DNA from: Cutibacterium equinum
Lineage (GTDB): Bacteria; Actinomycetota; Actinomycetes; Propionibacteriales; Propionibacteriaceae
Direction: 5' to 3'
Length of the DNA stretch: 64,000 nucleotides
NCBI RefSeq assembly: GCF_028021195.1
Contig: NZ_CP115668.1
Span: 806,001-870,000 of the forward strand
Shown here: in pieces, positions 28,418 to 37,903 of the stretch
Numbering within the stretch: the stretch's first letter is position 1
How the letters are laid out: each line of letters opens with the position of its first letter
The notes under the pieces: model-generated
The model's input: only the letters and a program-made list of their open reading frames with translations
Database searches by the model: none
Told to the model about the DNA's origin: nothing
Made by a program: the position numbers and the translations under genes

Positions 28418-30208
28418 ATGTCTGCAACTGCTGCCGCTCCTGAGGCTGCCAAGTTCAAACCAGACCGCCGATTCTGGGTTGTCTATCTCTGCCTCATGAT
28501 GGTGATGTTCCTGTCCTCCCTGGACCAGACGATCGTCGCCACCGCTCTGCCGACCATTGTCGGTGACCTGTCCGGCGTCGAGCACATGGCGTGGGTCATC
28601 ACCGCGTACACCCTGGCCATCACCGTCGGTATGCCGCTGTATGGCCGTCTCTCCGACCTCATCGGTCGTAAGGCCCTCTACCTCATCGCCATTGGTCTGT
28701 TTCTGCTGGGGTCTGCCCTGTGCGGCACCGCCGGCACCATGATCACCTTCATTTTCTTCCGCTTCATCCAGGGCCTGGGTGGCGGTGGCCTCATGATCTT
28801 GTCCCAGGCCATCACCGGCGACCTCATCCCACCGCGCGTTCGTGCCGCCTACATGGCGCCGATGGGCGCGATGTTCGGTGTGTCCTCGGTGCTCGGCCCG
28901 CTGCTGGGCGGCTGGCTCACCGACTCGATCTCCTGGCGCTGGGTGTTCTGGATCAATCTGCCGCTGGGTGTCGTGGCCTGGGTGGCCTGCCTCTTCGCCC
29001 TCAAGCTACCCAAGCATGAGCTGACGACGAAGATTGACTGGCTAGGTCTGACCCTTATGGACGTCGGCGCCGTGGCCATCGTGCTGGTGGCCACCTGGGG
29101 CGGTTCCCAGTACCACTGGCTGTCCTGGCAGATCATCGGCCTGGGCGTCGTCGCGGTCGTGGCGTGGGCTGTGCTGCCCGTCGTCGAGTGTCGGGTCGAG
29201 GATCCGGTGCTGCCGCTGGAGCTGTTCCACAACCGCACCTTCGTCGTCTCGACGATCATCGGAATGCTCGCCATGGGCGCCATGTTCGGTGTGCTGGCCT
29301 ATCTGCCGACCTACATGCAGATGACCTACGGCTACTCGGCCACGGTGTCTGGTCTACTGCTCATCCCCATGACGATCGGTATTCTGTTGGCCTCGACGGT
29401 GACTGGTCTATTGACCTCCCGGATAGGTCGTTACCGCATCTTCATCATCATCGGCCCGATCGTCGCTGCCGGTGGCATGACGCTGATGTCGACCCTGAAC
29501 CAGGACTCCCCGGTCTGGCGGATCATGGGCGACACCTTCGTCCTCGGTCTGGGCATGGGTATGTTCTTCCAGCTGCTCGTCATGGCGGTCCAGAACGACG
29601 TCCGCCCAACCCTGCTGGGAACGGCCACCAGCCACAACAACTTCTTCCGTCAGATCGGTGTGTGCCTGGGCTCTTCTCTTATCGGCGTGGCCTTCACCAC
29701 CCGCCTGACCAATCGTGTCACGGACCTGTTCACCTCCCTGGCCACCAGCAAGGATCCGACCGTTCTCAAGGCGCTGGGCTCGATGAGCTCGCACAGCCAC
29801 GCCGCAGCCTCGCTGACCCCGGGTGCCGTCAATCAGATGCCTGACGCCATTCGGGACGGTATCGTCCAGGCCTACGTCAACTCCCTGACTCCGCTGTTCC
29901 TGTGGATGGCCCCGATGGTTGCTGTAGCAGGTCTGCTGGCCTTCCTCCTCAAGGACGTGCCGCTGTCCCACCACACTGGTATCCAGATGCGCGCCGCGTC
30001 TGAGTCCAGGGAGAGAACTTCTCAGGAGACTTTGGCAGCCTCCGGTGACGCCGTGGAGATTCCTTCCCAGGACGCCCACGCTGAGGCTCCGGACGGCTCG
30101 GAGAGGGACGAGCCCTCCGGTACGCCACGGCATACTGCAGATGCCGTGAAGGTTGAAGGAGCTCCGCCGCGTCGAGCTGCTGGACCGGAACGACCAGCAC
30201 AGGCCTGA
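28418..30208 (+). CDS. DHA2 family MFS drug exporter (EmrB/QacA type)
   Basis: This is a 596-residue proton-coupled multidrug efflux protein with about 14 membrane helices. Motifs are LDQTIVATALPTIVGDL (motif D1) near residue 32, GRLSDLIGRK (motif A) near 78, RFIQGLGGGG (motif B) near 120 and GPLLGGWLTDSISWRWVFWINLP (motif C) near 165. The last 80 residues form a charged, probably disordered cytoplasmic tail. The start ATG 28418 begins MSATAAAPEAAKFKPDRR; in-frame sequence back to 28340 is the intergenic gap. The substrate is unknown. Confidence 0.92.
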   Translation: MSATAAAPEAAKFKPDRRFWVVYLCLMMVMFLSSLDQTIVATALPTIVGDLSGVEHMAWVITAYTLAITVGMPLYGRLSDLIGRKALYLIAIGLFLLGSALCGTAGTMITFIFFRFIQGLGGGGLMILSQAITGDLIPPRVRAAYMAPMGAMFGVSSVLGPLLGGWLTDSISWRWVFWINLPLGVVAWVACLFALKLPKHELTTKIDWLGLTLMDVGAVAIVLVATWGGSQYHWLSWQIIGLGVVAVVAWAVLPVVECRVEDPVLPLELFHNRTFVVSTIIGMLAMGAMFGVLAYLPTYMQMTYGYSATVSGLLLIPMTIGILLASTVTGLLTSRIGRYRIFIIIGPIVAAGGMTLMSTLNQDSPVWRIMGDTFVLGLGMGMFFQLLVMAVQNDVRPTLLGTATSHNNFFRQIGVCLGSSLIGVAFTTRLTNRVTDLFTSLATSKDPTVLKALGSMSSHSHAAASLTPGAVNQMPDAIRDGIVQAYVNSLTPLFLWMAPMVAVAGLLAFLLKDVPLSHHTGIQMRAASESRERTSQETLAASGDAVEIPSQDAHAEAPDGSERDEPSGTPRHTADAVKVEGAPPRRAAGPERPAQA

Positions 30209-30213
30209 CAGTT

Positions 30214-30248
30214 CGGGACGCGCCACCTGGAAGGGGTGGCGCGTCCCG
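30214..30248 (+). terminator. Terminator of the tetR-exporter unit
   Basis: CGGGACGCGCCACC (30214-30227) and GGTGGCGCGTCCCG (30235-30248) form a perfect 14-bp stem with a 7-nt loop, 5 nt after the stop codon. Confidence 0.75.
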
Positions 30249-30310
30249 GCGTCTAGACTTGTGATCCACCCTGGGCCAGACGGCCCGATCCCATCTTCGA
30301 GGAGCAGAAC

Positions 30311-31828
30311 ATGGCCATCCCGTCCTTCGTCGACCGCGCGACGCTGACCGCCGTGGCGGGCAAGGGGGGACACGGCTGCGCCTCCGTCAAGCGTGAGAAG
30401 TTCAAGCCGTTGGGTGGCCCCGATGGTGGCAATGGTGGTCATGGCGGGTCGGTGATTCTGCGCGTCGACCCTCAGGTGACGACCCTGGTTGACTATCACT
30501 GGCAGTCCACCCGAAAGGCCACCAACGGTGAGCCCGGACGCGGTGACAACCAGGCCGGGGCCAATGGCTCCGACATCATCCTCGGGGTTCCCGAGGGCAC
30601 AGTCGTCTCCGACGCCGACACCGGCGAGCTGCTGGGCGACCTCGTCGGGGCCGGGTCCGAGCTCGTCGTCGCCGCCGGTGGTCGTGGTGGCCTGGGCAAT
30701 GCCGCCCTGGCCAACTCCGCGCGCAAGGCCCCCGGCTTCGCGCTTCTCGGGGAGGCCGGAGAGGAGCGCAAGGTTCTGCTGGAGCTCAAGGTCGTCGCCG
30801 ACATCGGTCTGGTGGGATTCCCGTCGGCCGGAAAGTCCAGCCTCATCGCGGCAATCTCGCGGGCCAAGCCGAAAATTGCCGATTACCCCTTCACAACCCT
30901 GGTGCCCAATCTTGGCGTGGTCGTGGCGGGGGAGACGACGTACACCGTCGCCGATGTGCCCGGCCTCATCCCGGGGGCGTCACTGGGCAAGGGGCTGGGA
31001 TTCGACTTCTTGCGCCATATTGAGCGCTGCCGGGCCATCGTCCACGTCATCGACTGTGCCACCTACGAGCCGGGTCGTGATCCGGTCACCGACCTGGACG
31101 TCATCGAGGGGGAGCTCGCTGCCCACGGTGGTCTGGAGGATCGTCCGCGTCTGGTGGTGCTCAACAAGGTTGACGTCCCGGACGCCGCTGAGCTGGCCGA
31201 CATGGTCTTCGACGACGTCGCCAAGCGTGGCTGGCCGGTGTTCCGTGTCTCGACGAAGTCGGGGGAGGGGCTTAACTCTCTCAAGTTCGCCATGGCCGAG
31301 TTGGTGGAGAAGGCTCGGGAGAATGAGCCTGAGCCTGCGCCGGAGCGCATCGTCATTCGTCCCAAGCCCAGGCAGGAGGGTCCGGCCTTCTCCATCAAGC
31401 GCCAGTCTGACGACGAGGGCGGCTTCCTGTGGCGTGTGACCGGTGACAAGCCGGCCCGCTGGGTTGCCCAGACTGATTTCAACAACCCCGAAGCCGTCGG
31501 CTATCTGTCGGATCGCCTCAACAGCCTGGGTGTCGAGGAGGAGCTGCTGGCGATGGGAGCCATTGCCGGTGACGCCGTGGCCGTGGGTGGCGAGGACGCC
31601 GTCATCTTCGACTTCGCCCCGCAGATCGAGTCGGGTGCCGAGCTGTTGTCTCGCCGTGGTGAGGATCAGCGTCTGGAGACTGAGCGTCCTTCGGCCACTC
31701 GTCGTCGCGAGATGGATCGCGAGTATCACCGTGCCCGTGAGGAATACGGCCAGGTTGGTCGCGATCCGAGGGGCGAGTCGTGGCGTGCTCGTGTCGCCGA
31801 GGATGAGTGGTTCGAGGGCCGTGACTGA
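30311..31828 (+). CDS. obgE: GTPase ObgE/CgtA
   Basis: This is the conserved GTPase that acts in large ribosomal subunit assembly and stress control. It has 505 residues: the glycine-rich OBG fold ([19 protein letters not shown] near residue 36), the G domain with G1 GFPSAGKSS near 168, G3 DVPGL near 215 and NKVD near 281, a C-terminal OCT domain (residues ~350-430, [15 protein letters not shown]), and a charged tail of about 60 residues. GAGGAGCAG precedes ATG 30311. The proB start lies 8 nt inside its 3' end. Confidence 0.97.
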   Translation: MAIPSFVDRATLTAVAGKGGHGCASVKREKFKPLGGPDGGNGGHGGSVILRVDPQVTTLVDYHWQSTRKATNGEPGRGDNQAGANGSDIILGVPEGTVVSDADTGELLGDLVGAGSELVVAAGGRGGLGNAALANSARKAPGFALLGEAGEERKVLLELKVVADIGLVGFPSAGKSSLIAAISRAKPKIADYPFTTLVPNLGVVVAGETTYTVADVPGLIPGASLGKGLGFDFLRHIERCRAIVHVIDCATYEPGRDPVTDLDVIEGELAAHGGLEDRPRLVVLNKVDVPDAAELADMVFDDVAKRGWPVFRVSTKSGEGLNSLKFAMAELVEKARENEPEPAPERIVIRPKPRQEGPAFSIKRQSDDEGGFLWRVTGDKPARWVAQTDFNNPEAVGYLSDRLNSLGVEEELLAMGAIAGDAVAVGGEDAVIFDFAPQIESGAELLSRRGEDQRLETERPSATRRREMDREYHRAREEYGQVGRDPRGESWRARVAEDEWFEGRD

Positions 31829-32954
31829 TCACCGCCGCGCCATTCGTGAGGCCGCCACTGTCGTGGTCAAGGTCGGATCATCGTCGTTGACCCTGCCAGG
31901 GGGCGGGATCGATGTTCGCCGCGTTGACGAGCTCGTTGACGTGCTTGGCGAGGTCATTGCGGACGGAAAACGTGTCGTTCTGGTGAGTTCCGGGGCCATT
32001 GCCACGGGATTTCCGGCGATGGGGATGACCCATAGGCCACAGACCTTGGCCGGCCAGCAGGCAGCGGCCTCGGTGGGGCAGGGGATCTTGCTGGCCCACT
32101 ACACGTCGAGGTTTGCGGCTCACGGTCTGCGGGTGGGGCAGGTATTGCTGACCGTCAATGACCTGGTGCGGCCCACGTCATACCGCAATGCCTGGTCGAC
32201 CCTCGACACCCTGCTCGGGCTGGGGGTCGTGCCGATCATCAACGAGAACGACACCGTCGCCACCGGGGAGATCACATTCGGCGACAACGACCGGCTGGCT
32301 GCTTTAGTGGCTGAGTTGGTGCGAGCACAGGCCCTTGTGCTGCTCTCCGACGTCGACGCCCTCTACACCACTCACCCGGATTCCCCGGATGCCCGTCGTC
32401 TCGACGTCGTCGAGGACCTTGACGCTCTGGAGGTCGACACCGACAAGGCCGGATCGGCAGTCGGAACCGGGGGCATGACGACGAAACTGGAAGCTGCCCG
32501 CATCGCCACCTGTGCCGGGATTCCCGTGGTACTCGCATCGGCTGCGCACGCCCGTGGTGCTCTGGGTGGGGCAGCCGTGGGCACCTACTTCCCACCGATG
32601 GCGACGCGGCGGTCCCGGCGCCTGTTGTGGCTGGCCGACGCCGCCACCCCGCAGGGCCAGATCGTCATTGACGAGGGGGCCGTCGAAGCGCTCACCACCC
32701 GGCATTCCTCGTTGTTGGCGGTGGGAGTCACCCAGGTTCATGGAGATTTCCAGGCCGGCGACCCGGTGACGATCCTGGCCCCGGATGGTCAGGTCGTCGG
32801 TCGCGGTATTGCCCAGTTCTCCCATGACGAGGTTCGGGTGATGAGGGGACGTTCGAGTGCGTGGCTGGCTGCAGAACTGGGTCCGGCGGCGTCTCGGGAG
32901 ATCATCCATCGCGACGCCATGGTGTTGAGCCGTCGTCGATCCACCGACGGGTGA
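31821..32954 (+). CDS. proB: Glutamate 5-kinase
   Basis: This is the first enzyme of proline synthesis; it phosphorylates the gamma-carboxyl of glutamate. It has 377 residues from GTG 31821, which overlaps obgE by 8 nt. The amino-acid kinase domain shows [11 protein letters not shown] at residues 14-24, [10 protein letters not shown] near 53, INENDTVAT near 139, [10 protein letters not shown] near 156, and [12 protein letters not shown] near 216. A C-terminal PUA domain (residues ~285-365) is present. It forms a coupled unit with obgE, and proA follows after 58 nt. Confidence 0.95.
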   Translation: MTDHRRAIREAATVVVKVGSSSLTLPGGGIDVRRVDELVDVLGEVIADGKRVVLVSSGAIATGFPAMGMTHRPQTLAGQQAAASVGQGILLAHYTSRFAAHGLRVGQVLLTVNDLVRPTSYRNAWSTLDTLLGLGVVPIINENDTVATGEITFGDNDRLAALVAELVRAQALVLLSDVDALYTTHPDSPDARRLDVVEDLDALEVDTDKAGSAVGTGGMTTKLEAARIATCAGIPVVLASAAHARGALGGAAVGTYFPPMATRRSRRLLWLADAATPQGQIVIDEGAVEALTTRHSSLLAVGVTQVHGDFQAGDPVTILAPDGQVVGRGIAQFSHDEVRVMRGRSSAWLAAELGPAASREIIHRDAMVLSRRRSTDG

Positions 32955-33000
32955 CTCAGCGCCGCCGTGGTCGTCACGGTGATGTTGCCCCCGTGGCGAA

Positions 33001-33006
33001 TACCAT
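33001..33006 (+). promoter_or_regulatory. -10 box TACCAT, leaderless start of proA
   Basis: TACCAT ends 6 nt before ATG 33013, which favours that start over the in-frame GTG 33007. Confidence 0.4.
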
Positions 33007-33012
33007 GTGGCC

Positions 33013-34254
33013 ATGAGCTCGCGAGTCATCGAACAGGCCATAGCTGCCCGAGCTGCCGCCACAGTGTTGCGTCGGCTGCGTCGAGTCGACAAGGATGACA
33101 TGCTGGCGGCCATGGCCGCTGGTGTGCGCACGAACCGTGACGACATCCTGGCTGCCAACCGCGCTGATGTCGATCGGGGCCGGGATGCCGGGATGGATGA
33201 GGCTCTTGTCGACCGTCTCACTCTCACCCCGGAACGGATTGAGGCCATGGCGGCCGGCCTGGAGGGGCTCGCCCTTCTTGACGATCCCGTCGGACAGGTC
33301 GTGCGGGGCTGGCACACCCCGTTGGGGGTCAAGGTGGAGCAGGTCCGGGTGCCGATCGGTGTCATCGGGATCATCTATGAGGCTCGTCCCAATGTCACCT
33401 CCGACGCTGCCGGAATCTGCCTCAAGTCCGGCAATGCCTGCCTGCTGCGAGGCTCCTCGTCTGCCCTGGAATCCAATCGTGCCGTCATCGCGGCGATGCG
33501 CTCCCGGTTGCCCGAGGAGATCGGCGAGGCGGTGCAACTCGTCGAGGGTGGTCACGAGGTCACTGACGAGCTCATGACGGCTCGCGGCCATGTTGACCTG
33601 CTCATTCCTCGTGGTGGGGCCGGACTCATCAACGCCGTTGTTTCCGGGGCGACGGTGCCCGTCATCCAGACCGGTACCGGCAACTGTCACCTCGTCATCG
33701 ACGTCAGTGCCGACGTGGAGATGGCGATCGACATCGCCGTCAATGCCAAGACCCAGCGTCCCAGTGTGTGCAATGCCGTCGAGACGGTGTTGGTGCATCG
33801 GGGAATCGCGGAGGTCGTGGTGCCACGCCTGGTTGATGCCATGAATGAGCGGGCAGTGACGGTGCATGGCGACGAGGACGCCGTCCGGCTGGATCCGCGC
33901 ATCGTGCCGGCTGGCCCCGACGAGTACGACGAGGAATACCTGTCCCTGGACCTTGCGTTGCGCATCGTCGATGACCTGGCGCAGGCCGTTGACCACATCG
34001 CCAAGCACGGTACGGGCCACTCGGAGACGATTGTCACCAGGTCGATGGCTTCGCAGGAGTTCTTCATCTCCAGTGTCGATGCTGCGGCGGTGTTGGTGAA
34101 CTGTTCCAGCCGGTTCGTTGACGGTGGCCAGTTCGGATTTGGTGCTGAGATCGGCATTTCCACCCAGAAGCTCCACGCCCGGGGGCCGATGGGTTTGCAG
34201 GAGATGACGACGACGACCTACGTCCTGCGGGGAGACGGTCAGACCCGCCCGTGA
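33013..34254 (+). CDS. proA: Glutamate-5-semialdehyde dehydrogenase (gamma-glutamyl phosphate reductase)
   Basis: This NADPH-dependent enzyme is the second step of proline synthesis, directly after ProB. It has 413 residues. Signatures are GIIYEARPNVTSDAAGICLKSGN near residue 119, the catalytic cysteine C253 in RPSVCNAVETVLVH, and FVDGGQFGFGAEIGIST near 373. The C-terminal LQEMTTTTYVLRGDGQ matches the family end. With proB and obgE it makes the common obgE-proB-proA order. Confidence 0.96.
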   Translation: MSSRVIEQAIAARAAATVLRRLRRVDKDDMLAAMAAGVRTNRDDILAANRADVDRGRDAGMDEALVDRLTLTPERIEAMAAGLEGLALLDDPVGQVVRGWHTPLGVKVEQVRVPIGVIGIIYEARPNVTSDAAGICLKSGNACLLRGSSSALESNRAVIAAMRSRLPEEIGEAVQLVEGGHEVTDELMTARGHVDLLIPRGGAGLINAVVSGATVPVIQTGTGNCHLVIDVSADVEMAIDIAVNAKTQRPSVCNAVETVLVHRGIAEVVVPRLVDAMNERAVTVHGDEDAVRLDPRIVPAGPDEYDEEYLSLDLALRIVDDLAQAVDHIAKHGTGHSETIVTRSMASQEFFISSVDAAAVLVNCSSRFVDGGQFGFGAEIGISTQKLHARGPMGLQEMTTTTYVLRGDGQTRP

Positions 34255-34299
34255 GGCCGACCTTGGCTGTTCCACGGTTGTTGCGCCGTGATTGTGGGA

Positions 34300-34305
34300 T
34301 AGGCT
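34300..34305 (+). promoter_or_regulatory. -10 box TAGGCT before the small ORF and nadD
   Basis: TAGGCT ends 8 nt before ATG 34314. A promoter placed exactly for this small ORF supports its translation. Confidence 0.45.
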
Positions 34306-34313
34306 GAGGCGCC

Positions 34314-34436
34314 ATGAGCATGGTTCCTCTTCTTGTGGAGTCCTCAGCCCTGGTTGGCGGTGGCGTGACACTGCTGGTGCTGTTGATCGCCCTGGGCATT
34401 GTCCGTGGCGTCGGCAAGGGTCGGCCGCATTCCTGA
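34314..34436 (+). CDS. Small single-pass membrane protein, 40 aa, unknown function
   Basis: A short open frame, [17 protein letters not shown] followed by a hydrophobic helix [12 protein letters not shown] and the basic tail [10 protein letters not shown], lies between proA and nadD. Three things argue that it is real: a TAGGCT box 8 nt before its ATG, a stop codon that overlaps the nadD ATG as TGATG (translational coupling), and a clean signal-anchor composition with a positively charged C-terminal end. No homologue is recognised by eye. It is too short for most automatic gene calls. Confidence 0.55.
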   Translation: MSMVPLLVESSALVGGGVTLLVLLIALGIVRGVGKGRPHS

Positions 34437-35101
34437 TGCCCAGTGTTGAGTTGGGGCTGGCGCGAGTCCACAACGGACGTCGTTACCGGCTCGGGGTGAT
34501 GGGTGGCACCTTTGACCCCATTCATCATGGCCACCTCGTGGCAGCTTCGGAGGTTGCGGCCAGGTTCGATCTCGACGAGGTCGTCTTCGTGCCCACGGGG
34601 GTGCCGTGGCAGAAGAAGGGACGCAAGGTCTCGCAGGCTGAGGATCGTTACCTCATGACGGTGATTGCGACGGCGTCGAATCCGTCGTTCTCGGTGTCGC
34701 GGGTCGACATCGATCGTCGGGGAGACACCTACACTGTCGATACCCTCAAGGATTTGCGTCGGGAGCGTGGCAGTGACGTTGACCTGTTCTTCATCACCGG
34801 TGCCGATGCACTGAGCCACATCTTGTCCTGGCGTGGGGCTGAGGAGCTGTTCGATCTGGCGCACTTCATCGGGGTGTCGCGTCCCGGGGTGCCGTTGGGG
34901 GCCAAGGACATTTCTCATCTGCCCGCTGAGAAGGTCACTCTTCTCGAGGTACCGGCGATGGCCATTTCCTCCACGGACTGCCGTCAGCGTGTCGGGGAGA
35001 ACATGCCGATCTGGTACCTCGTGCCGGACGGCATCGTGCAGTACATCAACAAACGCGGTCTCTACCGCGACAACATCACCACGAATCCGGAGGATCATTG
35101 A
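34436..35101 (+). CDS. nadD: Nicotinate-nucleotide adenylyltransferase
   Basis: This enzyme makes nicotinic acid adenine dinucleotide from NaMN and ATP in NAD synthesis. It has 221 residues. The nucleotidyltransferase motif [12 protein letters not shown] is at residues 24-35, and [10 protein letters not shown] (the ISSTxxR motif) is near 181. The start ATG 34436 overlaps the stop of the small ORF by one base. nadD, rsfS and gpgP overlap each other's stop codons, so the three are one operon. Confidence 0.95.
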   Translation: MPSVELGLARVHNGRRYRLGVMGGTFDPIHHGHLVAASEVAARFDLDEVVFVPTGVPWQKKGRKVSQAEDRYLMTVIATASNPSFSVSRVDIDRRGDTYTVDTLKDLRRERGSDVDLFFITGADALSHILSWRGAEELFDLAHFIGVSRPGVPLGAKDISHLPAEKVTLLEVPAMAISSTDCRQRVGENMPIWYLVPDGIVQYINKRGLYRDNITTNPEDH

Positions 35102-35484
35102 GCGCCACTGACCAGGCCATCGAGCTCGCCCGTGTGGCGGCACACGCCGCCCTCGACAAGAAGGGTTTCGACATCGTTGCCCTCGACGTCTCGGAGCATC
35201 TGGCCATCACGGACATTTTCGTCATCGTCTCTGCGGCCAGTGAGCGTCAGGTCTCGGCCGTGGTCGACGCTGTTGACAAGGCCATGCACGAGAACAAGGC
35301 TCATCGTGCCCGCCGCGAGGGTGAGCGGGAGAATCGTTGGGTGCTGCTCGACTATGTCGACATCGTGGTGCATGTGCAGCACCAGGAGGAGCGTGAGCTG
35401 TACTCCTTGGAGAGGTTGTGGAAGGACTGCCCGGCTGTCGATCTGCAGATACCTGAGGAGCAGCTCGACTGGGACCAGATGTGA
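35098..35484 (+). CDS. rsfS: Ribosomal silencing factor RsfS
   Basis: This small protein binds L14 and blocks subunit joining when nutrients are scarce. It has 128 residues with [28 protein letters not shown] and the core [20 protein letters not shown]. The start is TTG 35098, overlapping the nadD stop codon, with GGAGG 5-6 nt upstream. The nadD-rsfS-phosphatase order is the same as in mycobacteria. Confidence 0.94.
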   Translation: MSATDQAIELARVAAHAALDKKGFDIVALDVSEHLAITDIFVIVSAASERQVSAVVDAVDKAMHENKAHRARREGERENRWVLLDYVDIVVHVQHQEERELYSLERLWKDCPAVDLQIPEEQLDWDQM

Positions 35485-36113
35485 CGACGCGGATCGTCCT
35501 GGTTCGCCACGGCGAGACGCAGTTCAATGCTGAGGGACGCCTGCAGGGGCAGTGGGACATTCCGCTGTCGGCGGTGGGGACGGCCCAGGCGCAGGCCGTT
35601 GCCCCTGTTGTTGCCGCGATGAATCCGGTGGCGATCGTGTCGTCGCCGTTGGTGCGTGCCAGGGTGACGGCCGAGACGATTGGGCGTGCCGCCGGTCTCG
35701 AGGTCGCTTTCGATGATCGGCTCAAGGAGGTCGATGTCGGTCAGTGGGCGGGCCAGACCGTGGCCGATCTGCATCGTAACGACCCCGAGTACACGAGTCT
35801 GATGGCTTCTGGTGAGGATTTTCGCCGCTCTGACGGTGAGACGACCGCTGAGGTTGCCCAGAGGGTGACGGCGGCGATCAAGGATGCCGTGGGCGAGCAC
35901 ACGGGGGAGACGGTGTGCCTGGTGGCCCATGGGTTTGCTCTGCGGGCTGGCGTGGTGAGGCTGCTCGGCGGTGGGTATCCGGAGTTCCTTCGGTTCGGCG
36001 GGCTGGGGAATTGCTCGTGGACTGTGCTGGACCGGATCGGGGCCGGTGAGGCTGACCGACGCGGAATGGACGATCGGTGGAGGTTGCGGACCTACAACGC
36101 CACCCTGATGTGA
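35481..36113 (+). CDS. gpgP: Histidine phosphatase, probable glucosyl-3-phosphoglycerate phosphatase
   Basis: This is a 210-residue phosphoglycerate mutase-superfamily phosphatase. The catalytic motif VRHGET is at residues 7-12, with ASSPLVRAR-type residues as VSSPLVRARVTAE near 53 and the second histidine in VAHGFALR near 149. The gene directly downstream of nadD-rsfS is GpgP in mycobacteria, which dephosphorylates glucosyl-3-phosphoglycerate; the assignment here rests on that position and overall similarity, so the substrate is tentative. GTG 35481 overlaps the rsfS stop (GTGA). Confidence 0.8.
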   Translation: MTTRIVLVRHGETQFNAEGRLQGQWDIPLSAVGTAQAQAVAPVVAAMNPVAIVSSPLVRARVTAETIGRAAGLEVAFDDRLKEVDVGQWAGQTVADLHRNDPEYTSLMASGEDFRRSDGETTAEVAQRVTAAIKDAVGEHTGETVCLVAHGFALRAGVVRLLGGGYPEFLRFGGLGNCSWTVLDRIGAGEADRRGMDDRWRLRTYNATLM

Positions 36114-36278
36114 GGGTGTTGTCGGCGGTCTCTGGGTGGCCGAGGCGGTGTTATGGCGCGCCTGCGGGTCTGTGGCGAGGTTTGAGTTGGCGTAACCGGG
36201 TCAGGTCCGGTAGTGTTTGGCGGGTCGCCCGGACCGTCGGGTGAACGAAGGAGCCAGCCCTGACGAGGGGCTGTTTTC

Positions 36279-36354
36279 GGGGCATTGGCGCAGTTGGTAG
36301 CGCGCTTCCATGGCATGGAAGAGGTCAGGGGTTCGAATCCCCTATGCTCCACCA
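36279..36354 (+). tRNA. tRNA-Ala (GGC), copy 1
   Basis: This is a 76-nt cloverleaf with encoded CCA. The acceptor GGGGCAT pairs with ATGCTCC (one G-T), the anticodon stem is CTTCC/GGAAG with loop ATGGCAT, anticodon GGC, and the T-loop is GTTCGAATC. It reads GCC and GCT codons. Confidence 0.97.
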
Positions 36355-36422
36355 GACCCGATGTTTCGGTGTGGTGAGTGCTGCGACGAAGGATCGTGTC
36401 CAAGGCCTGACAAGGTTCCTGC

Positions 36423-36498
36423 GGGGCATTGGCGCAGTTGGTAGCGCGCTTCCATGGCATGGAAGAGGTCAGGGGTTCGAATCCCCTATGCTCCACCA
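36423..36498 (+). tRNA. tRNA-Ala (GGC), copy 2
   Basis: This copy is identical over all 76 nt to the one 144 bp upstream. The 68-bp spacer and the flanks are not similar. A terminator follows 6 nt after the CCA end, so both copies probably come from one transcript. Confidence 0.97.
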
Positions 36499-36504
36499 TC
36501 TAGG

Positions 36505-36545
36505 ACGTCCACCCAGATACGACGTATCGGGGTGGACGTTTTGTT
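36505..36545 (+). terminator. Terminator after the tRNA-Ala pair
   Basis: ACGTCCACCC (36505-36514) and GGGGTGGACGT (36529-36539) form the stem, followed by TTTTGTT. This is the most classical intrinsic terminator in the window. Confidence 0.8.
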
Positions 36546-36650
36546 ACTCCAGCGGTATTCGTGCTCGCGGGGCTTTCATGGGTCGGCCGCGTGGAGGTGC
36601 TCCTGCACGACCCGCCCGGCGGAGCTTCGGCACCCCCATTGCTTGCCGCG

Positions 36651-36707
36651 TGAAAACGTACTTGAAGAATCACGCCTGACGGGCTGATCTTTCAAACGTA
36701 TTTGAAA
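36651..36707 (+). promoter_or_regulatory. Palindrome TTTCAAA-N4-TTTGAAA and a related half-site
   Basis: TTTCAAACGTATTTGAAA (36690-36707) is a palindrome with 7-bp arms. The upstream segment TGAAAACGTACTTGAAG (36651-36667) repeats its AAACGTAYTTGAA core. They lie 20-75 nt before the ATPase gene and look like a regulator binding site; the local A+T content is higher than in the neighbourhood. Confidence 0.5.
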
Positions 36708-36714
36708 ATGGCTG

Positions 36715-36720
36715 TAGGCT
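36715..36720 (+). promoter_or_regulatory. -10 box TAGGCT of the DUF4143 ATPase gene
   Basis: TAGGCT ends 7 nt before ATG 36728. The palindrome just upstream covers its -35 region, consistent with repression. Confidence 0.45.
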
Positions 36721-36727
36721 GTGGGCT

Positions 36728-37903
36728 ATGGTCGACCTCGTTGCTCGCCCACGATACGTTGACGCGCTCCAATCCACGCTCGACGAGCGCGACCTCGTGC
36801 GCGTCGTCACGGGTGTGCGGCGCTGCGGAAAGTCCACCCTGCTGACGCTCCTTGAGCGTGAGCTTCCCGCTCGATCGGTCCTGCGCATTGATCTGGAGTC
36901 CGCAGACTGGATGCACGCCCGGGATGGCGCGGCGTTTTACGATGAGGTCCGCAACCGCGCGCCGGGTGTGCGCTACGTGCATGTGGACGAGGTGCAGTAC
37001 ATGTCCGACTGGCCGAGGTGGGTGAACGCTGTCCGCCATTCCGGAGAAGTGGCGGTGACGGTCACGGGTTCTGATGCCTCGATGTTCAACCATCCGCTCA
37101 TGCACGAGCTGTACGGACGGTATGTTGAGGTGCCCGTGCTGCCGTTCTCGCTGGGGGAGTTTCGGCAGTTGCGCGACCACACGGGAAGCACCGAGGAAAG
37201 CTATGCCGAGTGGCTGGCGTGGGGCACCCTGCCGCAGGCTGGCCGGCAGCCGGATGTGCAATCGGCCCAGGCTTACAACCAGTCGATGGCCGACCAGATT
37301 TTGCTGCGCGATGTCGTCGGTTTGAGTGGCGTGCGCAACATCGGGGGACTGCGCGCACTGGTGGAGTATCTCATGGCGAATCCCGGTGTCATGACCAACC
37401 TCAAGAACATTTCGGATGCCGTGGACCGCCTGAGCTACCCCACGGTCACAGACTATGTCCAGCGTTTGCTCGATGCTCACATGTTGTATCGCTGCGGGCA
37501 CTATGACCTGGTGAGTAAGGCCCTGCTCGACGGCCCCGGGAAATACTATTTCGTGGACCCGGGTTTACGCTCGGCAATGACCGGGATCAAGCGGAAGGGT
37601 GCCGGCCGGGATCTTGAGAACATGGTCTTTCTCGAGCTCATGCGCCGCTATGGCAGTGTCGCAACGGGTACGTTCCCCAAAGGCGAGATCGACTTCGTGG
37701 TGCACCACGACGGCGAGCTCATCTGTGTCCAGGTTGCCCTGACCGCCCTCGATGAGCGCACACTGGAGCGCGAACTCTCCGCCTTCGCGGCTGCTCCGAC
37801 CGGCGCCCGGTGCGTCCTGCTCACGATGGATCGCCTGCCCTTGGACACCGGCCTCATTCGCCACGTCCACGCCGCTGACTTCTTGGCTGGCGGGAGGATC
37901 TGA
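36728..37903 (+). CDS. AAA ATPase with DUF4143 domain
   Basis: This is a 391-residue P-loop ATPase of the AAA_14/DUF4143 type. The Walker A motif is TGVRRCGKSTLL near residues 29-40, Walker B is VHVDEVQYM near 82, and TGSDASMF near 115 is the sensor-like block. The C-terminal DUF4143 part contains ENMVFLELMRRYG and EIDFVVHH, the latter with an E-x-D pattern reminiscent of nuclease-like folds. Such genes are scattered accessory genes whose function is unknown. It ends 4 nt before the convergent GNAT remnant and is the first gene downstream of the tRNA pair, which marks the start of an accessory block. Confidence 0.85.
   Translation: MVDLVARPRYVDALQSTLDERDLVRVVTGVRRCGKSTLLTLLERELPARSVLRIDLESADWMHARDGAAFYDEVRNRAPGVRYVHVDEVQYMSDWPRWVNAVRHSGEVAVTVTGSDASMFNHPLMHELYGRYVEVPVLPFSLGEFRQLRDHTGSTEESYAEWLAWGTLPQAGRQPDVQSAQAYNQSMADQILLRDVVGLSGVRNIGGLRALVEYLMANPGVMTNLKNISDAVDRLSYPTVTDYVQRLLDAHMLYRCGHYDLVSKALLDGPGKYYFVDPGLRSAMTGIKRKGAGRDLENMVFLELMRRYGSVATGTFPKGEIDFVVHHDGELICVQVALTALDERTLERELSAFAAAPTGARCVLLTMDRLPLDTGLIRHVHAADFLAGGRI

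Noticed and set aside
36279-36498. The 76-bp direct repeat as attachment sites of an integrated element
   Set aside because: Only 68 bp lie between the copies, both are complete tRNAs, and no integrase is present; a tRNA duplication explains it.
36092-36499. Minus-strand frame with repeated MVEHRGFEPLTSSMPWKRATNCANAP
   Set aside because: It is the antisense of the two tRNA-Ala genes; the repeated peptide is a well-known mis-annotation over tRNAs.
36728-37903. DUF4143 ATPase as a toxin-antitoxin or phage defence gene
   Set aside because: No partner gene of a known defence or toxin system is adjacent; the family is widespread without assigned function.
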